A stretch of 10,560 nt of DNA from PVC group bacterium (lineage in GTDB: Bacteria; Verrucomicrobiota; Kiritimatiellia; UBA8416; PXDI01). The stretch lies in contig PXDI01000379.1 in NCBI GenBank assembly GCA_003565095.1, positions 1 to 10,560 on the forward strand, written 5' to 3'. Positions 3,788 through 10,560 of this stretch are shown here, piece after piece. Each line of letters opens with the position of its first letter. Position 1 is the first letter of the stretch. Under the pieces are notes generated by a model. That model ran no database searches and was not told the DNA's origin. It was given only the letters and a program-made list of their open reading frames with translations. Made by a program: the position numbers and the translations under genes.

Positions 3788-6700
3788 CGACCGGCCGAAC
3801 GCGGCGCATGCGGCCAGCAGCAGCAGTGCTGGCCACAGGCGGTTGAAAAATGCCGACAGATCACCGCGCACCACCCTGAATTCCACGGTCAGATCGGCGG
3901 CGGGATCAATATGCAGCCTGCGGTAGAAACGCAGCGGCCGGCCATGCTCGGGCATCGCCACACGAATGGCGCTGACAGCGGCCTTGGCGGCATCCTGCTG
4001 ACCGACGATCCGGTCAGCCACAATTTCCAGTGCGCTCTTTTCACGTTGTGAAAGTTCCTGCTCAAAGCGGGCAATATGCTCAGGGGAAAACTCTCCATCG
4101 GTAACCGCCGGTAACGGCGCATGCTGCGAATCAAACGCAATATTCTGCGCCGCCCGCAGTGAGTCGCGGCGGTTATACAAGCCAACCTTGACCTGCTGCA
4201 TCTGTAGATTTCTGAACTGCACTCGCGCATCTTCATTCAGGTCGGCCTCACCCTGTGAATAGTTTACCGCGTTACGCAGGGCATCGCGCGCCTCACGCTG
4301 ACGACCGGCGCGCATCAACTGAGCCCCCTCATCCAGCAAGCGGTTGGCCTCCAGCAGGGTTGCTTCGCGCCGCGTGCGATTATGCGCCAGATAGCTGTGG
4401 ACATCAAAGCTGTGCGCATAGTATCCGGTATCCTGCAAATCCATCGTACCCTTGAAGCCGCTATAGCGCATCCCCGGCGGCGCATATATCACCCATTCGA
4501 TATCCCGCAACGGCAAACCGTCAAAACTCGGTGCGTCATACCGCCGCCAGCCGCGCCAGCCGCTGCGCAAGTTATTCCCGGCATACATGAATTCCACCCG
4601 GATATCACGGGCGCCTTCTTCCACATCCAGCGGTATACAGTAGAGTCCGCCGTCGCGCGAAACCGGCGCTTCCTGCCCGTTGACCAGCGCCAGCCAGATA
4701 TTGTCACTCCCCGCCGGGAGGTCAACCTTCAACAGGCGCAACCTTCCGGCGTTCATCGTCAGCTCAACCCTTATCAACTGCTTGCCGTCAGCAGCCATTA
4801 CCGAAGTGATCCGGGTCTGCTCAATGCCGGCCGGCAGCACATCGGCTGAATCATGCCTGATGACTGATAGCGGCAGCAGAAAGTCGGGCCGGAAGATTTC
4901 ATAGCACTTGACGGCGGAGGAAAGATCGCCCGCGCCGAATTCCGCCGGCAGATTGCGCGCATCCATGATACGCAATCCCGCCGGTTCCCCTGCCGCGCTG
5001 ACTTCAACACGCCCCGCACTGGTAACCGCCAGAAAACCGCGCGCCTCCTCCGTGCCGACTGTTGTCAGCGGCACAATATCCACCCGCTGCCCCGTCCGCT
5101 GGTAACGTGTCTGACAGGTTACAAGCATGCTGTATTGGCTTTCCACCCGGTTATGCAAATCCACCTGCCAGATGCCCTGTTCAATGTCGATCAAATGCAC
5201 CCGCGCAATCCCGCTGCCGCTCACACTCAATGTTGCTTCCGGGTCAGGTGAACGCAGCAGCAGAGTGTTTACTCCGGCATTATCGATGCGGTAACGGATA
5301 TAGGCCTTGATCTGTAACATTCCCTCGGTCAGTTCAACAGTTTGCAGAATCTGCGGACGGATCACCGGATCAAGCGCTTCGGTACGCAAATCTATCTGCC
5401 AGTCAGGGCGGTGAATATCAAAAACCAGCACGCCGGCTTGACGGATGCCGACCTCGCTGGCCTTTTTCATATCTACGCCGATCTGGTTCTCCACCATCAG
5501 CCGGACACCGCGTTCGCCGGCGATTGTCAAGCGTCCGCGATGCGTACGCGCTTCGCTGACCCTGACCCGCGGCGTGCGCATTACCGGCTCAATTCCGCGT
5601 TCGGTTCGTGCCATTACCAGATTGATTTCCGTCGCACCTTGAACCGGCCGGTTGAAGTGCACGGTAATACGGTTCCAGCGGACGGTTTCTTCAGCACTAC
5701 CGGCGATCGGGCCGCTCTCATCCCAGTGACTGACATCCCGGCCGGTTAATGTTTCAATATCAAATCCTTCCGGTAATTCGAGCTCGACGGCGAAAACACC
5801 CGCCTTGGTTATGTCCAGGCGTAAGCGCGTTGCAAGGGCAATCCGTTCATCAGCAATCGTCAGCGCGCCGTTTTCTTCCACCCGCAGTTCCGGCATTACC
5901 GGCTCGGCATTGACGCGTATCACCACATCGGCGGCATTGTGATAGCGATATGCACGGCGCAACATGGCCTGCGCCGCGGATACTGCGTCACTGCGTCCGG
6001 TGGCCAGCACAACCGCTTCCGCCGAAAAGTCTTCGATATTCATCGGCGTCAGTCCTTCGGTTGACTCAACCCGTAGCTGAATGTTTTCCGGCGCGGCCAG
6101 CGCCAGTGAGCCGCGCTGACGGGCGGCATCAATAACTTCCAGCGCGCCGAGATCCGCATCGTAGGGCAGACCGTCACATGAGACCTGCGTCCGCACATGC
6201 AGCGTCAGCTCACCTGTTACCGGCCGCTCAAAGATGGCATCCATAAAGCGCGAGTCGGGATCAAAGCTCCAGGTCGCGACCCCGGGAGTATCCACAGCGG
6301 TCACCGTCATACCGCGGGGAACCCGCAATCGGATCTCACGCAGTTCGCCCTGTGCAATGCGGCATTGAATCTGGTGGCTGATATCCACCACTCCGGCCTG
6401 CAATCCGGCCAATGCGTTGACTTCGCAGAAGAAGACGGTTTGTTCAAGCTGCGTACGCCGCACACGCGGGCGCCAAATAAATGAGATCTGACGTGCCGAA
6501 CCGAAAACAGCTTCGACTTCTGTTGTCTTGCCTTTCTCAGCAGCCACAAAAAGCACCGCTTCATCCGACTGCACATCCAGCCCGGTTTCCGGAATACGCA
6601 GCAGCACTTTATTACGCAGGTTTTCCGGCAGCGCCAGCCGCAGACTGCGCGTGCCGTCACGCTCACGTACCGGCATCTGTACCGTCAATTGCACCCGGTG

Positions 6701-9700
6701 TTCCCCGGCACGCTGCACGTTGATCATGTAACCGCGCGGACTCACATTCAACTCCAGCTCGTCTGACAGCTCATATTCTTTCAAGACACTTTCCGGGGCC
6801 GTCATAATGAATGAAAGCGCGGCGGCGGTTTTGAAGGTAAGATCGTACTGAACCTGTGCGCTGTTTTCACTGCTACCGGCGGCGGGACCTTCAATCACTA
6901 TTCCGACCGCATCCATCATGGGGACCGCCGGTTCAGGAACAACAGTCCGCGCCGTCAGCACCCCCGTCGCAGCCGTCAGCATCGTCAGCGCAAGCAGCAG
7001 CGACGGCAGCGCGGCACCCTCGTCACCCGCGGAAGGCGCCGGAGGAACCTCCAACGGTTCAAACGGATTCAAGCCGTTTTCGTCTTCAGCACGCTCCGCG
7101 GATCGCCTTCTGCGTGACGGCTTTATCACCGCCGTCACAGAGCGTCGCAGAATTCGCCCGGTTTCAACCAGACAACGCGCCAGCAGCCGGTGACCGTTGT
7201 ACAGAAAAAATGCAGCAACCAATGCCGCCAGGAATATTATCGTCAGCAATGTACGTCCAAGCGCGGCTTCCGCCAGTCCCGCGGCAATTACCGTTGCGCC
7301 TAAGGCGAAAAGAAATACCCCGCGGCGCCGGCGCATACTGTCGGCAAGAATCACGGTTCCCAGCAGCAGCCCGCCGAGAAAACCGCGCGCGGAACTGTTG
7401 CTGCCGAGCCAGGCCGGAATTATTTCCAGATTAACTTCGGGGTGCGGCCCGCTGGACAATTCAACCGCGCGGGTTAATTCAACCTGGCTGCCCCCGCCCC
7501 ATCCGTCTTTCAATGCGGCAATCACCGATCTGCGGGGACTGAACAGTGCCCGCAAAACCTGCAATGTTTTGCGACCGGCGCCGGCCAGTCCGCCGCCGGA
7601 ATTGGCGTTCCCGCCACTCATCGTGCCCGATGCCCCGGCAATCGAGAATCCGGCCGGCGCGGAAACCTGCCAGCGCACGAATGCGGCGTGGGTGCGCGGC
7701 AATACCGGCCCGACCAGTGTAAAGCGGCCGATCCCGCTGCGCCAGAATCCGGGGGCGCCGTGATTCATCGCGTAAATAACTTCCACCTGCAAGGCGGTGT
7801 TGGGATCGCGCAGGCGCTTGACCGGAACAAGAATAACAGCACCGTCACGCTTCGAAAGCGCATCCTCCTTTTCGCCGTCTTCGTCCACATAACGAATCGA
7901 CCATAAATGCGCATTTTCCGGCAACTGCACCAGCAAATGCTGGCGGGTGGCGTTTTTGATATAGTAATTCACGGTTGTGACCGATTCGCCATCCTTGCTC
8001 AACTCGGAGAAAAGTTCAACATAGTCGGCAATCTGTCCCAGCAGTGCGGCGGTGGGATAGCGTTCAACCTTCAGCATTGCGCGGTGCGGAGAGTGAGTAT
8101 ACTTGAACGCGCCGATGATCGGGTCATTCACCAGTGCAGCGTATTCCGGCGGAATTTCGTCACGGTCGATGGCAAACATCGAAACCGGCAGCGGACGGGC
8201 CTCGCTGACACTGATGCTGGCGGAACTTGCCAGCACAACATAACCGACTTCACTTTCTGTGCCGACCGTTTCAATACCGGCCACCGCGAGCTCGGCATTA
8301 TCCGGTGAGTATGCCCGGTCATAGGTTACCAGCAGCGTGTAGTCACCCATAATGCGTGATTGCAGACGCACCGTGCACAATTCACCATCGCGGGTCCATC
8401 CTTCAATATCCGCCCCGGTGAATTCCACCCGCTCAATATCCGCCGGAATGTGCAACTTGAATTCCTGCAGCGGCGCGGCGCTGACGTGATAGGTTATGGC
8501 GGCACTGCAATACATTACCCCTTCGCTCAGCGAAACCAGGTGAAAAACTTCTGAATGGACGGATGATGCTGCACGCTCAACAGAAAAATCCACCCGCCAG
8601 CCCGGTTCGCGGAAGCGAAAAGCATGCTGCGCGTTGCTTATGCGCATCGGTGCCGATCCGGTATGCACTTCACGCAGGCCTTCCATTTCAACCGGTTTAA
8701 GGCGCAAACCTTTTTCTGCGGCAACAACCAGATATCCGCGTTCAGCACGGGCATCACGCACACTGAGCACCGGGGCGCTGAAACTTTCCGTTCCGGATGA
8801 CAGGGCGCGTTCCATTTGGATTTCAATCAGCGCGGTGCCCAGCAACGCACGGCGGAACGGCACATAGATCAGCCTGCGGCCTTCCTGCTCACGTACATCG
8901 GTATCCGTAACCGCCACTTCACGTCCGGCGACCCCGGTAACCGTCCAGGCGGAATCCGTTCCGTAGTCAATCCATAACTCGCGCAGCGCGGCATCCTTGA
9001 CATCCAGCTCGATCGCCGCACGCAATGAAAGCATCCGGTCGGATAACGACAATTCCAGCCGGTTGTCGGCTGTAAACGATGTAACAATGTCATCCGCGCT
9101 GATCTCCAAACCGTAAGGCATATTGGCAAACTGGTAGGCATAGACATTGCGTGAAGGACGTGAGCGCGGCATTTGTTCAGCCGCTGCCGGAAATGACCCG
9201 GGGTCAATCTGCGTAAGCCCGGCGGCCCGCTTCACCTGCAGGCGGATGGCGCTGTCCGCACCGATCATCAGGAATCCGCTGGTACGCAGCACACGCAGCG
9301 GTGCCGGTGCCGGCAGGGTGAATTCACAGGGGAACGCAGGCAGCACCATTTCACTTTCCACCCGCAGGCGGTACAATTCTTCACGCGGCCGGCTGAGCGT
9401 TACCAACAGCATCTCGTTCTCGCGGTCAATGCGCCAATCCTGGATATCTTCGCCGTGAACCTGCGTAATGTTTATATCAGGCAGACGGAAGGCCAGCTCG
9501 GCCAACGCGCCCTGAATAACCCGGAATGTATAGATGGTATCGAGCCGCAGCGCACCGACGCTGGCAGTGGCAATTGTGCTGGCATCACAGGTAGCCACCA
9601 GTTCCGCATCCAGCTTTCTTACTTCCGGCTTCCAACGCACAGTGAATTGATCGGATAATCCCAGAAACCCGGTCACACGGGCGCGTTTCTGTGAATCGTC

Positions 9701-10174
9701 GTCAGTTGCTGCAAGTGTGCGCTCAACATTCAGCGCCCCCGGGAAAACCACTTCCAGGTCATTGCGGTCACACATCACCCCCACCCGCCGGATGCTGGCA
9801 CTCGGAATACTAAACGCTGCCTGACGCCATTCGCCGTCCTTAACCGGGCGTGCCGCGAAGCGAAAGACCATTGATTGTTTCCCGCGTCCGAAGAATCCGC
9901 CGGAGCGCGGCAGTCGCACGGCAAAACCGTCGCCGCGCCGCAACAGCTCAGCATTGCGCGGCAGTTCGGCCGAAAGGTACCCGACATCTCCGGTAACCAG
10001 CGCAAGCTCCTCACCGGCAGAGGCGGTCTCAGCATCCAGCCGCAACACAAATATTATATTCTCGCCCTGTATTTCACCTTCAAGCGATACATTTGAAAGC
10101 CGCGTATTCGCCAGCACCATGCCGGCCGCCGTCACCAGCATCAACATCACCATTCCGATTGCTCTTGTTTTCAT
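3767..10174 (-). CDS. Giant membrane-anchored envelope protein with tandemly duplicated ectodomain
   Basis: A 2135-residue protein I do not recognise as a named family. Residues 1-22 are a signal peptide (MKTR, hydrophobic core, probable cleavage after VLA). A beta-rich ectodomain (about 25-925) is followed by membrane segments at about 931-946, 951-972 and 975-994, a basic cytoplasmic linker (about 995-1050, with KPSRRRRS), a fourth segment at about 1054-1073, a second beta-rich ectodomain (about 1080-1920), a helical TPR-like stretch (about 1930-2060; RRLL-type helices around EGAQLMRAGRQREARDAL) and a C-terminal anchor at about 2108-2127. Charges follow the positive-inside rule, so both ectodomains should lie outside the cytoplasmic membrane. 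Each ectodomain holds four modules of about 175 residues, marked by lines such as ADIERVEFTGADIEGW and by an RGxLxVA motif, in the same order and offset by about 1060 residues. The ATG at 10174 follows GGAGG at 4 bases. It lies 117 bases after a VWA-type gene in the same direction. Function unknown; a structural or signalling role in the envelope is a guess. Confidence 0.8.
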   Translation of the reverse strand: MKTRAIGMVMLMLVTAAGMVLANTRLSNVSLEGEIQGENIIFVLRLDAETASAGEELALVTGDVGYLSAELPRNAELLRRGDGFAVRLPRSGGFFGRGKQSMVFRFAARPVKDGEWRQAAFSIPSASIRRVGVMCDRNDLEVVFPGALNVERTLAATDDDSQKRARVTGFLGLSDQFTVRWKPEVRKLDAELVATCDASTIATASVGALRLDTIYTFRVIQGALAELAFRLPDINITQVHGEDIQDWRIDRENEMLLVTLSRPREELYRLRVESEMVLPAFPCEFTLPAPAPLRVLRTSGFLMIGADSAIRLQVKRAAGLTQIDPGSFPAAAEQMPRSRPSRNVYAYQFANMPYGLEISADDIVTSFTADNRLELSLSDRMLSLRAAIELDVKDAALRELWIDYGTDSAWTVTGVAGREVAVTDTDVREQEGRRLIYVPFRRALLGTALIEIQMERALSSGTESFSAPVLSVRDARAERGYLVVAAEKGLRLKPVEMEGLREVHTGSAPMRISNAQHAFRFREPGWRVDFSVERAASSVHSEVFHLVSLSEGVMYCSAAITYHVSAAPLQEFKLHIPADIERVEFTGADIEGWTRDGELCTVRLQSRIMGDYTLLVTYDRAYSPDNAELAVAGIETVGTESEVGYVVLASSASISVSEARPLPVSMFAIDRDEIPPEYAALVNDPIIGAFKYTHSPHRAMLKVERYPTAALLGQIADYVELFSELSKDGESVTTVNYYIKNATRQHLLVQLPENAHLWSIRYVDEDGEKEDALSKRDGAVILVPVKRLRDPNTALQVEVIYAMNHGAPGFWRSGIGRFTLVGPVLPRTHAAFVRWQVSAPAGFSIAGASGTMSGGNANSGGGLAGAGRKTLQVLRALFSPRRSVIAALKDGWGGGSQVELTRAVELSSGPHPEVNLEIIPAWLGSNSSARGFLGGLLLGTVILADSMRRRRGVFLFALGATVIAAGLAEAALGRTLLTIIFLAALVAAFFLYNGHRLLARCLVETGRILRRSVTAVIKPSRRRRSAERAEDENGLNPFEPLEVPPAPSAGDEGAALPSLLLALTMLTAATGVLTARTVVPEPAVPMMDAVGIVIEGPAAGSSENSAQVQYDLTFKTAAALSFIMTAPESVLKEYELSDELELNVSPRGYMINVQRAGEHRVQLTVQMPVRERDGTRSLRLALPENLRNKVLLRIPETGLDVQSDEAVLFVAAEKGKTTEVEAVFGSARQISFIWRPRVRRTQLEQTVFFCEVNALAGLQAGVVDISHQIQCRIAQGELREIRLRVPRGMTVTAVDTPGVATWSFDPDSRFMDAIFERPVTGELTLHVRTQVSCDGLPYDADLGALEVIDAARQRGSLALAAPENIQLRVESTEGLTPMNIEDFSAEAVVLATGRSDAVSAAQAMLRRAYRYHNAADVVIRVNAEPVMPELRVEENGALTIADERIALATRLRLDITKAGVFAVELELPEGFDIETLTGRDVSHWDESGPIAGSAEETVRWNRITVHFNRPVQGATEINLVMARTERGIEPVMRTPRVRVSEARTHRGRLTIAGERGVRLMVENQIGVDMKKASEVGIRQAGVLVFDIHRPDWQIDLRTEALDPVIRPQILQTVELTEGMLQIKAYIRYRIDNAGVNTLLLRSPDPEATLSVSGSGIARVHLIDIEQGIWQVDLHNRVESQYSMLVTCQTRYQRTGQRVDIVPLTTVGTEEARGFLAVTSAGRVEVSAAGEPAGLRIMDARNLPAEFGAGDLSSAVKCYEIFRPDFLLPLSVIRHDSADVLPAGIEQTRITSVMAADGKQLIRVELTMNAGRLRLLKVDLPAGSDNIWLALVNGQEAPVSRDGGLYCIPLDVEEGARDIRVEFMYAGNNLRSGWRGWRRYDAPSFDGLPLRDIEWVIYAPPGMRYSGFKGTMDLQDTGYYAHSFDVHSYLAHNRTRREATLLEANRLLDEGAQLMRAGRQREARDALRNAVNYSQGEADLNEDARVQFRNLQMQQVKVGLYNRRDSLRAAQNIAFDSQHAPLPAVTDGEFSPEHIARFEQELSQREKSALEIVADRIVGQQDAAKAAVSAIRVAMPEHGRPLRFYRRLHIDPAADLTVEFRVVRGDLSAFFNRLWPALLLLAACAAFGRSLIRLGD

Positions 10175-10178
10175 TTCA

Positions 10179-10183
10179 CCTCC
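10179..10183 (-). promoter_or_regulatory. Ribosome binding site of the giant gene
   Basis: On the minus strand GGAGG is followed by TGAA and the ATG at 10174-10172. The strong site supports this start, as does the signal peptide beginning directly at it. Confidence 0.7.
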
Positions 10184-10238
10184 GTTAATTTGTTGCGCTC
10201 ATTAAACACTGCCCCACTGACGATATGTCATACCGGCG

Positions 10239-10265
10239 TAAAAAGATTGTAAACCGTTTTTACAA
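10239..10265 (-). terminator. Weak hairpin plus T-tract after the VWA-type gene
   Basis: On the minus strand TTGTAAA and TTTACAA (bases 10265-10259 and 10253-10247) pair around a 5-base loop and are followed by TCTTTTTA (10246-10239). The stem has only one G-C pair, so it could at most attenuate; read-through into the giant gene is likely. The same 7-bp palindrome could instead be an operator. No convincing promoter is seen between it and the giant gene. Confidence 0.3.
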
Positions 10266-10291
10266 AGATGCTGCATAAACCTGTATAATTA

Positions 10292-10560
10292 TTATCGCGA
10301 CATTCCGCCGGCAGCCTCGACCAGCCGGGCAAATTCCCTGATCCGTTCATCAAGATTCAATTCCAGAGCCACCGGACGCAGCACCTGTGCAAGCTCGGCG
10401 AAGCTGGTAATCTCTACAAACGGCGATCCGCGCAGAGCCTCAGCAAAAGCGGCCACACAGGCGGCCAGCCGGAAACGCACCCCGGCAGCATCAAATGAAG
10501 CAACAACATCACGGGCATACACCCGACGTTCAATTTCCTCGATCTGCCCGTTATCCACCC
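10292..10560 (-). CDS. C-terminal end of a YfbK-like von Willebrand factor A protein (partial)
   Basis: The minus-strand frame is open at the right edge of the window and ends with TAA at 10294-10292, giving about 88 visible residues; the first visible in-frame GTG (10556-10558) is probably an internal valine. The segment GVRFRLAACVAAFAEALRGSPF, followed by a helical tail LNLDERIREFARLVEAAGG, resembles the C-terminal domain (DUF3520 type) of YfbK-like VWA proteins, which typically reads RFAAAVAxFGxLLRxS, and the preceding VDNGQIEE...YARDVV fits the end of the beta domain before it. The metal-binding VWA domain would lie outside the window, so it cannot be verified. In other bacteria these proteins are envelope-linked and of unclear role. 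It lies upstream of the giant gene in the same direction and may share its operon. Confidence 0.5.
   Translation of the reverse strand, partial: VDNGQIEEIERRVYARDVVASFDAAGVRFRLAACVAAFAEALRGSPFVEITSFAELAQVLRPVALELNLDERIREFARLVEAAGGMSR

Noticed and set aside
6856..7763. Long + strand frames (up to 192 residues) opposite the middle of the giant gene
   Set aside because: They are antisense shadows of a GC-rich coding region, rich in Pro, Ala, Arg and Ser, without ribosome binding sites or recognisable domains.
1..10560. CRISPR arrays, tRNA or rRNA genes
   Set aside because: No regularly spaced repeats, cloverleaf-like sequence or rRNA-like stretch was seen on either strand.

Overview
The window (about 55% G+C) has two distinct halves. 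The left part (1 to about 3500) is a mosaic accessory region on the + strand: a decayed IS91-type transposase fragment, two unrelated type II toxin-antitoxin operons, and an intracellular GH29 alpha-L-fucosidase between them. The right part (3497-10560) holds a small glutaredoxin-like gene that converges on, and overlaps, one very large minus-strand gene for a 2135-residue membrane-anchored envelope protein. That gene is preceded, in its own reading direction, by the 3' end of a gene resembling YfbK-type von Willebrand factor A proteins. The fucosidase, the abundant TA modules and the giant beta-rich envelope protein would fit a PVC-superphylum bacterium (Kiritimatiellota, Lentisphaerota or Verrucomicrobiota-like), but no marker gene is present, so this is a weak guess.

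Layout. 1-390: remnant of an IS91-type transposase on the minus strand, open at the window edge. 497-526: perfect 13-bp inverted repeat. 562-590: promoter for the first TA operon, RelE-like toxin (600-866) then overlapping XRE antitoxin (835-1230), which ends in a strong hairpin (1214-1258). 1269-1317: palindrome cluster ending in GCGTTCGAT. 1341-2618: GH29 fucosidase. 2631-2689: a 59-bp element with the architecture of an integron attC site, also ending in GCGTTCGAT. 2710-2738: promoter of the second TA operon, with RHH antitoxin (2762-2995) and RelE/ParE toxin (2982-3239). 3244-3257: what looks like the left end of another attC with the right end missing. 3258-3496: no gene. 3497-3787: glutaredoxin-like protein. 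10174-3767 (minus): giant protein. 10560-10292 (minus): 3' end of the VWA-type gene.

Main points. First, the fucosidase and second TA operon look like integron gene cassettes: each follows the same 9-mer at the position expected for a cassette junction, and the element between them has matching 7-bp outer boxes, a bulged inner stem, unpaired spacers and a length of exactly 59 bp. No integrase gene is in the window. Second, the giant protein appears to be an in-frame tandem duplication. Four beta modules of about 175 residues occur twice in the same order with a constant offset of about 1055-1075 residues, and the N-terminal signal peptide of copy 1 lines up with an internal, signal-peptide-like membrane segment at about residues 1054-1073.

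The TA operons probably autoregulate through the palindromes near their promoters. The VWA-type gene and the giant gene may form one minus-strand operon, with a weak hairpin and T-tract between them.
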